Assembly (NCBI GenBank): GCA_016200595.1
Contig: JACQEL010000587.1
Span: 1 to 19,239 of the forward strand
Direction: 5' to 3'
DNA: 19,239 nt
DNA from: Deltaproteobacteria bacterium
GTDB lineage: Bacteria > Desulfobacterota > Binatia > Bin18
How positions within the stretch are numbered: position 1 is the first letter of the stretch; each line of letters starts with the position of its first letter. This document shows positions 5,426-13,306 of this stretch, piece by piece. Both the position numbers and the translations under genes were made by a program. The notes under the pieces are model-generated. The model saw only the letters and a program-made list of their open reading frames with translations. It did no database searches and was not told the origin of the DNA.

Positions 5426-8395
5426 TTATGGTACCTCTCCTGCAGGTTCTGCCCCACCTTTCTTCTTTGCCCTTGATCCTTTTTCTTCCGCCTTTGCTGA
5501 CCTTCTACCCGTGCTTGCCTTGACCCATGACTCCAACTCCCATTTCCCTTGCGTTATCTTATCTATGCCTTTTGCGCTCTCCAGTACCTGGGTTCTGGCT
5601 TTCTTCCGCTCTTTGGGGGGCAAATCTGCCGACAGCCCCAACAAAGCCATCACAGTAAATACCTGCTGACACAACACCCCCATAGCTTGCAACTCCTCGC
5701 CCTTCCACCCTTGCTTACTCCTCTGCTCGGTTACCTCTAGCATCCTCTGGCCCAACTGCGACACTTTCGTCATTTCCCTAGAGGTTGCGACCTCCTTGGC
5801 GAGGGCAATGATCTGGCTGAGCGTATCCGCGACGAGTTTAGAGTGCAGATCACAGGCCAAGGCGAATGCGTGGACAAAATGCTCACAAGCCGCATCTAAC
5901 TCACCGCGACTATGGCGAATCCAGCCTAGCTGGCGAGAAACTGGGATAACACCGGAATAGTCGCCAATCTCAACCAGAATGGCCAGGCTTTGCTCACAGG
6001 CGGCGATGGCCTCGGCCCAGCGACTTTGGGATTGGTAGACATTGCCCAGGTTGCCGAGTGTTTGTCCCTCGCCATGGCGGTCGCCTAACTCATGAAAGAT
6101 GACTAGGCTTTGCTCATGAGCCGTAATGGCCTCGGCCCAGCGACTTTGTGATTGGTAGACAACGCCCAGGTTGTTGAGGGTCTGTCCCTCGCCATGGCGG
6201 TCGCCTAACTCACGAAAGATGACGAGGCTTTGCTCATAAGCCGTAATGGCCTCGGCCCAGCGACTTTGTGATTGGTAGACCACGCCCAGGTTGTTGAGCG
6301 CAATGTCCTCAGCAGTGCGGTTGCTCTCCTGCTTTGCTGCCGTGACTGCCGTCTGTCCAACAACGACCATGTCACCCCAAAAGGAACGCAGATGCAGGTA
6401 CGTATTCAGCTTGTCAACTAGAGTCCGAACCGCTACCCACGCCTGCTCCGCAAACACCCACTCTACCGACGCCAACAGGTTGGTACGTTCGGCGTCGAAC
6501 ACAGCTAATGCTACTCGTGTGAGTCTACGCTCGGTCTCTTCTAGAGATTGACCCTTTGCCCGCTCAACGAGTTGCTCGGCGATTCTTCGGCGTGAGAGCG
6601 GCTTGAGCAACTCGTCCATCGAGTCGGCAAGTTGGGCATATAGCCTGGCAGCGCGCAGCCTCGTAGTCGCCAGACGCTTCGCTGGGCGAGTCGCCACTGC
6701 ATAGGTACGGATTGGGGCTAACATTGTGTAGCGACCGTCCTGCCAGCGAGCCAGATTTCGTTCCACCAGCTCTTGCGCAGCCGGCTCAAACCGTTTCCCC
6801 ACTAGATTAGCCAATATTCGCCCGCTTGCTCCACCAGGCAGCACCCCCAGATAAAACAACACGATCCGCGCCCGGCCGGAAAGCCGCTGGTAGGAGAGGT
6901 CCAGCGAGGCTCGCAGGCTGCGTAACCGCTTGGGCACTCCACGGCTACCTTCGTCTTCCAACACTTCGAGCATTTTTGCTTTCAGGTCCCGTAATAACCG
7001 CTCTGGCGCCATTCCCGCTTCGCTCAGTTGTGGTGCGGCGAGGACCAGTGCTAAAGGATAGTGCTCCAGCGTTCTGCAGATCTCCTGAATCGTTACTCGG
7101 TGTGCAAGCGCTAATTCAAGTCGTTGTTCCGCTGGGGCGTAATTTAGGAACAGCCGTTCCGCCTCGCCCTGTGCCATTTCATCGATCGCCAGTTGTTGCT
7201 CCCAGCGGCGCAGTCCCAGCGCTTCACGCGAGGTCACAATCAGTTTAAGGCCGGGTGCAGCTTCTAGCAGCGCGCCTAACACTCCGACGGCTGAAGATGC
7301 ATCTTCAATCGGCTCCTCAAGCAGGGTTTCCGCATTGTCGAGGAGTAGCAAGACTTCCCGGCGTGTCAGCGCCGCTTGCAGGGAGCCGACAGGATTCGTC
7401 GGGTCCGGTGTCACGTTCAGTGCTCTCGCCATTGTTTCAGCTAACCGGACGGCGTCTTTAATCCCTTCTAAAGAAACGAAAAACACGCCATCGTGAAACA
7501 GCTCACGCTCGGCGTGCCAGCGCGCAACTTCTTCGGCGATGGTGGTCTTGCCGATACCGCCTGGTCCGGTAAGGGTCACCAGACGTGCGTCGGCAAGCGC
7601 CTTGATAGCGTCAACCATCAACGCTTCACGTCCGACAATCTCCGGGTTGTGCGGCAAATTGGTAGGAACCGTCCAAGCGTCGAGTTCCTCGTACTGCCCA
7701 TGTCCTGCACTTGCAGCGAGTGGGCGATCATCAGCAAAAAATGGGGAAAAGCGCGACGACCACAGCGGCAATTCAGCGCCGGTCTTCTCATGCAAGGGTG
7801 GTCGATGATCACCTACTTCATTATCCGCCTGCACGGCATCCACACCCAGCAGGAACGCTTCCGAAAGGCTGCGACCTCGCACCAGCCCGCCATAAAATAG
7901 TTGATTGAACAGGGCCGCAGCACGGTCAGTGATAGGGAGTTGCTCGTCGATTGCCACAACATTGGCGATGCCGGCCTGGCGCAGCGCCTGCGCGGCCTTA
8001 CCCGAATGGCAGGCAGAGATCACTATCAGCCGCGCCTGGCTGCTGTGCAGCATTTGCGCCGCCCGTTCGACTGAGAGCAAATCAGCAACGGCATTTTCCT
8101 GTTCAAGCAACAGGCGACCATCGTCTGCCCCGTGGCCGATAAAGTGCACTACATCGTAGGAATCAAGAAGAGCCGTTTGTACGGCCGCAGTAGTAGCGCG
8201 CGCTAGATAGCGCACTGCTACTGGACCGCCCATCCCTTTGAGGGCGCGTTCCAGTTCTTGACGGACGTGCCGTAGCGGTTTGAGGGCAATGGGATGGCGG
8301 ATGAAGGTTAACTCACCATTTTCCTGAGTAGGCTCTACAGTCACCAGTGGACGGCTCGTAATAACAAGAATACGCAGCGCTGGTGATTCGCTCAT
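5426..8395 (-). CDS. CHAT-protease / NB-ARC (STAND) NTPase / TPR protein
   Basis: This 989-aa protein has three parts. Residues ~5-215 form a CHAT domain, a caspase-like cysteine peptidase fold, with the predicted dyad His88 (HFIGHG) and Cys129 (VISACHSG). Residues ~250-560 form an NB-ARC/STAND NTPase: Walker A GPGGIGKTT (277-285), Walker B LLLLDNAE (349-356), a TSRE sensor (388-391) and a YPLAL motif (446-450), then a winged-helix-like stretch. Residues ~655-850 are TPRs, three of them in exact 40-residue register (701-820) and nearly identical. The C-terminus is Lys/Arg-rich. The ATG overlaps the TGA of the upstream membrane-protein gene (ATGA), implying translational coupling. By family knowledge, TPRs sense a ligand, the NTPase oligomerises and the protease is activated. 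Target and trigger are unknown. Confidence 0.93.
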   Translation of the reverse strand: MSESPALRILVITSRPLVTVEPTQENGELTFIRHPIALKPLRHVRQELERALKGMGGPVAVRYLARATTAAVQTALLDSYDVVHFIGHGADDGRLLLEQENAVADLLSVERAAQMLHSSQARLIVISACHSGKAAQALRQAGIANVVAIDEQLPITDRAAALFNQLFYGGLVRGRSLSEAFLLGVDAVQADNEVGDHRPPLHEKTGAELPLWSSRFSPFFADDRPLAASAGHGQYEELDAWTVPTNLPHNPEIVGREALMVDAIKALADARLVTLTGPGGIGKTTIAEEVARWHAERELFHDGVFFVSLEGIKDAVRLAETMARALNVTPDPTNPVGSLQAALTRREVLLLLDNAETLLEEPIEDASSAVGVLGALLEAAPGLKLIVTSREALGLRRWEQQLAIDEMAQGEAERLFLNYAPAEQRLELALAHRVTIQEICRTLEHYPLALVLAAPQLSEAGMAPERLLRDLKAKMLEVLEDEGSRGVPKRLRSLRASLDLSYQRLSGRARIVLFYLGVLPGGASGRILANLVGKRFEPAAQELVERNLARWQDGRYTMLAPIRTYAVATRPAKRLATTRLRAARLYAQLADSMDELLKPLSRRRIAEQLVERAKGQSLEETERRLTRVALAVFDAERTNLLASVEWVFAEQAWVAVRTLVDKLNTYLHLRSFWGDMVVVGQTAVTAAKQESNRTAEDIALNNLGVVYQSQSRWAEAITAYEQSLVIFRELGDRHGEGQTLNNLGVVYQSQSRWAEAITAHEQSLVIFHELGDRHGEGQTLGNLGNVYQSQSRWAEAIAACEQSLAILVEIGDYSGVIPVSRQLGWIRHSRGELDAACEHFVHAFALACDLHSKLVADTLSQIIALAKEVATSREMTKVSQLGQRMLEVTEQRSKQGWKGEELQAMGVLCQQVFTVMALLGLSADLPPKERKKARTQVLESAKGIDKITQGKWELESWVKASTGRRSAKAEEKGSRAKKKGGAEPAGEVP
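5936..6295 (-). repeat. three in-register 120-bp TPR-coding repeats
   Basis: These bases encode residues 701-820 of the CHAT protein as three 40-aa TPR units starting LNNLGVVYQSQ, LNNLGVVYQSQ and LGNLGNVYQSQ. At DNA level, 6009-6128 and 6129-6248 differ at about 10 of 120 positions by eye, and the pattern continues from 6249. Identity this high points to recent duplication or gene conversion. Confidence 0.85.
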
Positions 8396-9123
8396 GTGTG
8401 CTTTTCCATTTCTTGCCTTACAGCTTCAACTCCAACCTCTTTCATCAACCGCTGCGCAATCGCTATTTTTTGACTCACCTCTGGCGCAGGCTCCTCAGGG
8501 TTCGGCTGTGCCACTTGCTCCACCCAGCTTTGTAACTCGGGCGAATTCGTCAGGCGTTTCGTCAGAGCAACCAACTCAGCCAACGAGTATCTGTCTACCA
8601 TTTGCTTGACGAGATTTTCCAACGTTACCGTGCCAGGTACGCTGGTCGCAGGGTGATGTAGCAATAAGTCCACATACGCCTGCCCACCGTTTTCCAGAAT
8701 GCGCAGCGCGATGCTGGCACGGGCAAGATCAGCCGGCACCTGCGAGTCGAGCAATTTATCGAGTGTTTCCAACCGTGCCCTTTGATCATCTTGTGACAAG
8801 GTCGTTCGTGCTGTGATGGTGTAGGCTGCAATACCGTGCAATTCGGTCAGGCTCGGATAGCGGCCGAGGAGTTGATCGACCGCCGTCCGGCGACCTTGCA
8901 TCAACTCCAGATCAATCTGTGTTTTGCACAAGTGTTGAAACTGGTCATACAGCCAGCCCAGGTTGAGTTCGATATCATTGCCAGAACCACCAATCTGCTT
9001 GGCAAGCGTAAAGCGGGTGCGGATAAGCGCCTGAAATCCGATGCCAACGCCAATCGCTAGGAGGGCGAGATTGGCGGTCGAGGTGTAGGTCTGGGCAAAG
9101 CCAAAACGCGAACGCTGCGGCAA
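8392..9123 (-). CDS. C-terminal part of a frameshifted membrane protein (operon partner of the CHAT protein)
   Basis: As a stand-alone frame this starts at TTG (9123) and encodes 243 aa: a hydrophobic helix near residues 16-34 (ANLALLAIGVGIGFQALIR), then a soluble, mostly helical region to the end. There is no convincing ribosome site before the TTG. The frame is better read as the continuation of the upstream ORF (8975-9454): dropping one T from the TTTT at 9103-9106 joins them into a 353-aa protein with four predicted membrane helices and a ~230-residue cytoplasmic tail. Its TGA overlaps the ATG of the CHAT gene. I do not recognise a named family. Co-transcription with a CHAT/NB-ARC protein suggests a membrane effector or substrate, which is inference. 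Confidence 0.75.
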   Translation of the reverse strand: MPQRSRFGFAQTYTSTANLALLAIGVGIGFQALIRTRFTLAKQIGGSGNDIELNLGWLYDQFQHLCKTQIDLELMQGRRTAVDQLLGRYPSLTELHGIAAYTITARTTLSQDDQRARLETLDKLLDSQVPADLARASIALRILENGGQAYVDLLLHHPATSVPGTVTLENLVKQMVDRYSLAELVALTKRLTNSPELQSWVEQVAQPNPEEPAPEVSQKIAIAQRLMKEVGVEAVRQEMEKHT

Positions 9124-9454
9124 GGGTATTGATCAAGATCAGCAGCTTCGCCCACCGTGTGCGTAAGGCCTCGCGTGGATAGTTGGGAAACGTCGAGGAA
9201 ATTTCCGCTAACCCGACGATCACTCCGAGGAGTATGACGATGCCATAGTACGGTGCAACTTGTGTCAGCCAGTCAGGAAGCTGCTCTGGTAAGGCAGGAG
9301 CAACAGGTTGTGAAGGGGAGCTCTCGTCAACAACGACGGGGAAGGCAAGGACAATCAGAGGCAGCAGGGCACAGAATGCAATCCAACCATTCATGCCTCG
9401 CCGAAGCTTGACCTTCGGGGCCGGTACAAACTCTGAACCGAGCAAAGTTGCCAT
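8975..9454 (-). CDS. N-terminal part of the frameshifted membrane protein
   Basis: The 159-aa frame starts at ATG 9454, with no strong Shine-Dalgarno sequence. It contains predicted membrane helices near residues 23-42 (GWIAFCALLPLIVLAFPVVV), 70-86 (YGIVILLGVIVGLAEIS) and 103-117 (KLLILINTLAAAFAF). After Phe117 the frame turns into Trp/His/Arg/Pro-rich sequence lacking membrane character and stops at 8975. The alternative frame from that point carries a clear fourth helix. This places a +1 frameshift at the TTTT run (plus-strand AAAA 9103-9106), so only residues 1-117 are likely authentic. The cause may be a sequencing error, a pseudogene or programmed shifting; the run is short for classic slippage. 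Confidence 0.7.
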   Translation of the reverse strand: MATLLGSEFVPAPKVKLRRGMNGWIAFCALLPLIVLAFPVVVDESSPSQPVAPALPEQLPDWLTQVAPYYGIVILLGVIVGLAEISSTFPNYPREALRTRWAKLLILINTLAAAFAFWLCPDLHLDRQSRPPSDWRWHRISGAYPHPLYACQADWWFWQ

Positions 9455-9520
9455 GCGCGACTTTCTGTTGTTGAGAGAAGTGCATCACACATAGCGCCTT
9501 AGGAACCTGACTGCTAGAGG

Positions 9521-9769
9521 TTAAGCCTCGAATGCCAAAAAATCCCGGGCTTGTCCAGTAATCGCGACGAGCTGGCCATCGGCGCTTGCGGGGTCGTCAC
9601 GCAAGACTACCATCCCAGCGTCGGCTAGCGCCTTGAGGAGCTTGAGCGTCTCACCTGGGAGGATCAACGTCTCGGCCGATACTCGACCGGGACTCATTGC
9701 CCCGCTACGCGCCAAAGTACGTAGCACCTTGCGTTCTTCATCTGTTAGCTCGATTTTTTTGATCTGCAT
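9521..9769 (-). CDS. small winged-helix-like protein
   Basis: This 82-aa protein reads like a winged-helix DNA-binding domain: helices around residues 8-22 (TDEERKVLRTLARSG), 27-34 and 40-53 (TLKLLKALADAGMVV), then a beta wing (VVLRDDPASADGQLVAIT) and a final helix. The start ATG at 9769 has an AGAGG-type ribosome site several bases upstream. It lies 66 bases upstream of the membrane-protein ORF on the same strand and probably begins that operon. A TATAAC hexamer (GTTATA at 9805-9810) upstream could be a -10 box, but no good -35 accompanies it. Likely a local regulator or an adaptor for the CHAT system; the specific family is not recognised. Confidence 0.75.
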   Translation of the reverse strand: MQIKKIELTDEERKVLRTLARSGAMSPGRVSAETLILPGETLKLLKALADAGMVVLRDDPASADGQLVAITGQARDFLAFEA

Positions 9770-9866
9770 AATGGGACCTCTCGCAGTAAACTCTCTACGG
9801 CTTCGTTATAGCTAATGAGATTTGACGAACGAATTCGGTAATGCTGCGACCAACCAGGAAATGGTA

Positions 9867-9911
9867 GGACAGGCTTCCAGCCTGTCCAAAGCACGGGCTA
9901 GAAGCCCGTGC
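9867..9911. repeat. pair of adjacent hairpins
   Basis: GGACAGGC (9867-9874) pairs with GCCTGTCC (9880-9887), and GCACGGGCT (9891-9899) pairs with AGCCCGTGC (9903-9911) across a three-base AGA loop. The flanks TGGTA and GCCACCA give a weak outer pairing. This matches the common intergenic palindrome reading ACAGGCTGGAAGCCTGT / GCACGGGCTTCTAGCCCGTGC-like. The rest of the 9770-9991 gap shows nothing else convincing. Confidence 0.75.
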
Positions 9912-9991
9912 CACCAGGAATCTCAATTGCCGATCTTGTTCATCAAAATTCATTAGCATCTCCAGACTCGATCCTCCACGCTGGCAAGATC

Positions 9992-10423
9992 CTATGGCTG
10001 ACGTGGCGATTCCTCCGCCACCTTTACTGAGCGTATCTGTAAAATCCCTCTACCCGAGCGCAACCAACCCTCGATCACGATTGAGCGATCATGCATCTCT
10101 GGGCTCTGCAAAAGGGCAAGCACTTCATCGTCACCAACAAAGCGCAACCCTAAAGAGGACACCTCGCGTAGGCGATCCTCGGCAGGATACGCAGGAATGA
10201 CAGGCTCGACTTGGGCAACGCGAAAGACCCGCGGCTTGTTGCCTAGCCACACGCTGAGTACGGGGAAGGACGAAGCCCGCGGCTTCTCGACCTCTTCCAA
10301 CACCCCAGTGAGACGCACCAAGGGCGCGGGCTGGACATCGAGAACGGCATCCTGAGCCCCGAGCCACGCCGGAACCACGAACAGGGCCAGAAAAGTCTTA
10401 AGAGCGATACTGCGGCGCGTCAT
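9992..10423 (-). CDS. small exported protein of unknown function
   Basis: The chosen start gives 143 aa beginning MTRRSIALKTFLALFVVPAWLGAQDA: a basic N-region, a hydrophobic core and an AWLGA-Q type signal peptidase I site. The mature protein would be periplasmic or secreted. AGAGGA lies just before this ATG, at short spacing. The longer frame (to 10549) would bury the signal peptide and overlap the divergent gene at 10512, so it was not used. The mature part alternates beta-like segments (LVRLTGVLEEVE; SVWLGNKPRVFRV; RSIVIEGWLRSGRGILQIRSVKV), loosely recalling an OB-type barrel. No motif allows a function. Confidence 0.7.
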   Translation of the reverse strand: MTRRSIALKTFLALFVVPAWLGAQDAVLDVQPAPLVRLTGVLEEVEKPRASSFPVLSVWLGNKPRVFRVAQVEPVIPAYPAEDRLREVSSLGLRFVGDDEVLALLQSPEMHDRSIVIEGWLRSGRGILQIRSVKVAEESPRQP

Positions 10424-10511
10424 AGTCCTCTGCAGGACGCGAAAGAAGATATTCTCCTTGCGTCTTGACCATGCGACCATAGCTGAGCGAAGATTGCAAC
10501 AGTGAGGTGTT

Positions 10512-11639
10512 ATGGGAATCGAGAAGCTCAACCAACTGATTCGCAGCATGGGAACAAAATTCCGGGTGGAAATGTCCCGTCCGTCTGGTCTTGCCCCCGC
10601 ACGGTTTCCCGTCAGTCAGTCGTTCACGCTAGCGGCGACCCATCATTTCTTGACCAGTCCTGATGCCGTGCGGCGTATTCTCATGCAGACCACCCCTGAA
10701 GAACTTGCCCAGCGTGGGAAGCAGCTTGGCACTATGATCTCTCCATTGAACATCTGGATGCTGGGTTATCACTTTCTCGTGGGCCGCGAAATTTTGTTGG
10801 ATCTGGAAGAAATGGATGAAGGCACTCAGGTCGATGACATCGCGACAGTGCTGGACTGCTGGCGGCGGTTGAGCTTTACTCACCGCGGCGATGGCCATCT
10901 GGACAATGGCGACGCCGGGTCGACGAACCTGTTCTTACCCAGCACGGTCGTGCAGCAGCTTTACCAAGTGCTGATTCCAGTCGATACCGAGATCCGGCGC
11001 CGGCTCGCGCAGTTTCTCGCTACGCTGGAAGAATACCTGTTCATCCTTAATGCCGAGGCTCGTCTTGGCAGTGCCGACTCCGGGCCATACCCACTCAGGG
11101 GTACGCAAGTGCTCATCGTCCGTGACTTCTTTGATCTGAAAGGAGAGCGCTACCCGTGGCGCGACGCAGCAGCCGGCCTTCCTCACCGAGCGTGTTCTCT
11201 CGCCTTCACCCTTGATCCTGCTGCGTTCCAGAGCCTTGGCATTAGTGACCGTGCCATGATGGTCACCTCTCCGTCGGTGTATATTAATGCAATTCGCGAG
11301 ATCGCTTTGGTGAGCGCTGACAACGGCACTCTGCGTGTTTTGCCTTTTACCGAGATGGATTGGTTGACCCGAGCGGCCAAGAAAGCGCAGCCGAGAGTAT
11401 TGGCGTGGTTCGAGCGACTCTCGCGCGAGGAGTGGATCACTTACGGTGCCCTGCCCTGGATCAGACAGCCGCTGGCTCTTTTAGCCGGAGAAGAGAATCC
11501 GCTTTTCTGGAACCTGGCGCCAGCGGCGTTGCGCTTGCTTCCCTCTTACGAGGACGACGATGCCCAGGCCCTGCGTTGGGTCACCCGCCGTTGCTTCGCT
11601 CCGGGGGCCTCCAGTGCCTTCACGCCGGTGAGGACGTGA
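10512..11639 (+). CDS. conserved-looking protein of unknown function (375 aa)
   Basis: I do not recognise this family. The ATG at 10512 has GAGG (10504-10507) upstream. There is no signal peptide and no convincing membrane helix, so it is probably cytoplasmic. It has helical segments near the N-terminus (SPDAVRRILMQTTPEELAQRG), a stretch rich in acidic residues (LDLEEMDEGTQVDD), and a mid-region with TQVLIVRDFFDLKGERYPW. It has no metal-binding cysteine clusters or P-loop. It diverges from the small exported protein, with 88 bases between chosen starts, where promoters for both probably lie (TTGACC near 10464 is a possible -35, with no good -10). It is followed by a convergent gene. Confidence 0.8.
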   Translation: MGIEKLNQLIRSMGTKFRVEMSRPSGLAPARFPVSQSFTLAATHHFLTSPDAVRRILMQTTPEELAQRGKQLGTMISPLNIWMLGYHFLVGREILLDLEEMDEGTQVDDIATVLDCWRRLSFTHRGDGHLDNGDAGSTNLFLPSTVVQQLYQVLIPVDTEIRRRLAQFLATLEEYLFILNAEARLGSADSGPYPLRGTQVLIVRDFFDLKGERYPWRDAAAGLPHRACSLAFTLDPAAFQSLGISDRAMMVTSPSVYINAIREIALVSADNGTLRVLPFTEMDWLTRAAKKAQPRVLAWFERLSREEWITYGALPWIRQPLALLAGEENPLFWNLAPAALRLLPSYEDDDAQALRWVTRRCFAPGASSAFTPVRT

Positions 11640-11702
11640 GGCTCGCTCCGAGGTATGAGCCCCTGCTCTCTAGGTGTTAGGTGATTGAACAGGAAAGGAA
11701 AG

Positions 11703-11999
11703 TTAGAGCTCTTTTACAACTTTCTCGACTTCACTCCACTCCACGACCGGGGTCAGGCGCCGCTTGGCAACCAACCCCTGGCTGACGAGTTTGGAAAACG
11801 TGTTGAACGTCAGAGAGTGGTCCTGGATATCGAGCACGAGGATGACTTTGGGTTCTTCATTGGAAGCCCATGGCCCTGCTTTGAGGGTCACGCCCTTCGG
11901 GAGCCCTCCTTTGATACCCTCTTGCAGCAGAGCAAAGATTTTCTTGGCGTTATCCGGACTCGAGGCGTTAAAATAGATTTCATCTAAGTACAGCGGCAT
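11703..11999 (-). CDS. 98-aa hypothetical protein, ferredoxin-like alpha/beta fold suggested
   Basis: The start at 11999 (MPLYLDEIYFNASS) is chosen because a perfect GGAGGA lies a few bases upstream; a longer in-frame start at 12077 adds an implausible Ser/Cys-rich leader. The order beta (YLDEIYFNA), helix (DNAKKIFALLQEGIKG), beta (VTLKAGPWAS), beta (KVILVLDIQD), helix (TFNTFSKLVSQ), beta (RRLTPVVEW), helix (SEVEKVVKEL) resembles the small ferredoxin-like fold of dimeric alpha/beta-barrel proteins. No catalytic residues are evident. It converges on the 375-aa gene with 63 bases between. Confidence 0.72.
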   Translation of the reverse strand: MPLYLDEIYFNASSPDNAKKIFALLQEGIKGGLPKGVTLKAGPWASNEEPKVILVLDIQDHSLTFNTFSKLVSQGLVAKRRLTPVVEWSEVEKVVKEL

Positions 12000-12182
12000 G
12001 ATGCATCCTCCTTGGTGGCAAGGTGACAGAGAGCAGGAACTCACTTCCTTATAGCGCTCTGAGGACGTCGATGACAAGGCGCGACCGGTGCAGCAACAAG
12101 AAGGAGCGGAGCGACAGTTGCGTGCCGGCGAGCGCGGAATTCTCTCAGCAGGGATACGGGGACATCAGGCCGCTACAGAAAC

Positions 12183-12368
12183 CTTCTGAGAGGCTCTCCG
12201 GAAATCACTCGACAAGGGGCTGTTCATCCGTCGTTCACCCTTCGACAAGCTCAGGGCGAACGGGTCGGGCATTGTATTCATTGGGTTTTGGCCGTTCGTG
12301 CTGAGCCTGTCGAAGCACGGTTTTGTTAATTGCAGGGTCGTTTGCAGTTTCCAGAGAGCCTCTGAGAG
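12183..12368. repeat. nested palindromic element with GTTCGCCCTGAGC-type repeats
   Basis: The outer arms CTTCTGAGAGGCTCTCCGG (from 12183) and CCAGAGAGCCTCTGAGAG (to 12368) are near reverse complements over about 20 bases. Inside are two inverted copies of a widespread repeat: TTCGACAAGCTCAGGGCGAA (from 12241) and, on the other strand, TTCGACAGGCTCAGCACGAA (12314 down to 12295). The first can also fold as GTTCACCC/GGGCGAAC (12233-12261). This accounts for most of the 12000-12392 gap; 12000-12182 shows no other structure. Confidence 0.7.
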
Positions 12369-12392
12369 CCTTCCTCCATGCTCCTCCCTTCT

Positions 12393-13184
12393 TTACTGAC
12401 CCCGCCCCGGCATGGCCTGATAAAAACCGTTGGCCTGGACTAGCGCGATCGGTGCTGCGAAAAGGGCACTGAGATTTGTACTGGTGAGAATTTCAGGCTT
12501 CTCGCCATCCGCAATAATCTCACCATCTTTTAGCAACACCACCCGCGAGACTTCCGGCGGAATTTCATGAATGTGGTGAGTAACGAGGATGATAGTCTTT
12601 CCCGACTGCATCAAACCACGGATGAGATCGAGGTACTGAAAACAAGCCTTCAGATCGAGACCGCTGGTGGGCTCATCCAATACCAATGTATCTGGGTCGT
12701 TAATGAGCGCACGACCGAGAAGAAAACGACGCTGTTCGCCGGTGGACATGGCCGAGAACATTCTCTCCTTAAGATCCGTCACGCCCAGCGTGTGCATGAT
12801 ACGGTCAGCCCGGTTTTTGTCTTCGGCGCTGAACTGCTGGTGGGCCGCGGTGTCGATACTCGAGTAGTAACCGGACAAGATCACATTCATGCCCAGCGCG
12901 TTGCCCATGTACTGCTGCTGTAGATCGTGGGAGATGATGCCGAAGTGGGCACGCAGCTCCCACACGTTCCAGCGCTCCTGTCCGAAGACTCGGACATAGC
13001 TATCGTCCCGTTGCACGGGATAAATCTCCCGCGAGAGAAGCTTGAGCAGTGTCGATTTCCCAGCGCCGTTCGGCCCCAGGATGGCGGTATTACATCCCTG
13101 AGCTATCTCAAGGGACAAGTCATTGAATACGCGGGTTTGCCCACGGTAGGCTGTAACGTTTTTAATCTCGATGATGTTTGGCAT
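12393..13184 (-). CDS. ABC transporter ATP-binding protein, ModF/COG1119-like
   Basis: With the start at 13184 (MPNIIEIKNVTAYRG) the protein is 263 aa and has all ABC ATPase motifs: Walker A GPNGAGKST (37-45), a Q-loop-type stretch (IISHDLQQQY, ~84-92), signature STGEQ (147-151), Walker B LVLDE (167-171) and H-loop His203 (VTHH). The spacing and the ISHDLQ..Y motif resemble the ModF/photorepair-protein-type ATPases. An upstream ATG (13268) gives 291 aa, but the extra 28 residues do not look like ABC sequence. Neither start has a strong ribosome site. No permease or binding protein is adjacent, so it is an orphan ATPase whose substrate cannot be read from here. Confidence 0.9.
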   Translation of the reverse strand: MPNIIEIKNVTAYRGQTRVFNDLSLEIAQGCNTAILGPNGAGKSTLLKLLSREIYPVQRDDSYVRVFGQERWNVWELRAHFGIISHDLQQQYMGNALGMNVILSGYYSSIDTAAHQQFSAEDKNRADRIMHTLGVTDLKERMFSAMSTGEQRRFLLGRALINDPDTLVLDEPTSGLDLKACFQYLDLIRGLMQSGKTIILVTHHIHEIPPEVSRVVLLKDGEIIADGEKPEILTSTNLSALFAAPIALVQANGFYQAMPGRGQ

Positions 13185-13306
13185 ATGAACTTTCACTGAA
13201 TTCTGCTCAGGGTATGAGCCTGAGACATGGGAAATTACCTTGTTTCCCGAAGTCAGGAAAGGTGCCATATGCGGATGACCCTGCCCAGGCTGAGTAATAC
13301 AATAGT

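Noticed and set aside
7493..7900. 135-aa plus-strand ORF opposite the CHAT gene
   Set aside because: It lies wholly opposite well-conserved NB-ARC/CHAT coding sequence and has no family-like motifs; it is an antisense shadow.
9124..9451. Bacterial gasdermin partner for the CHAT protease
   Set aside because: The adjacent gene has clear hydrophobic membrane helices and does not look like a gasdermin, which is a soluble beta-rich protein with a short inhibitory tail.
10424..10549. N-terminal extension of the small exported protein
   Set aside because: The extension precedes an obvious signal peptide and overlaps the divergent gene; the internal ATG at 10423 is preferred.
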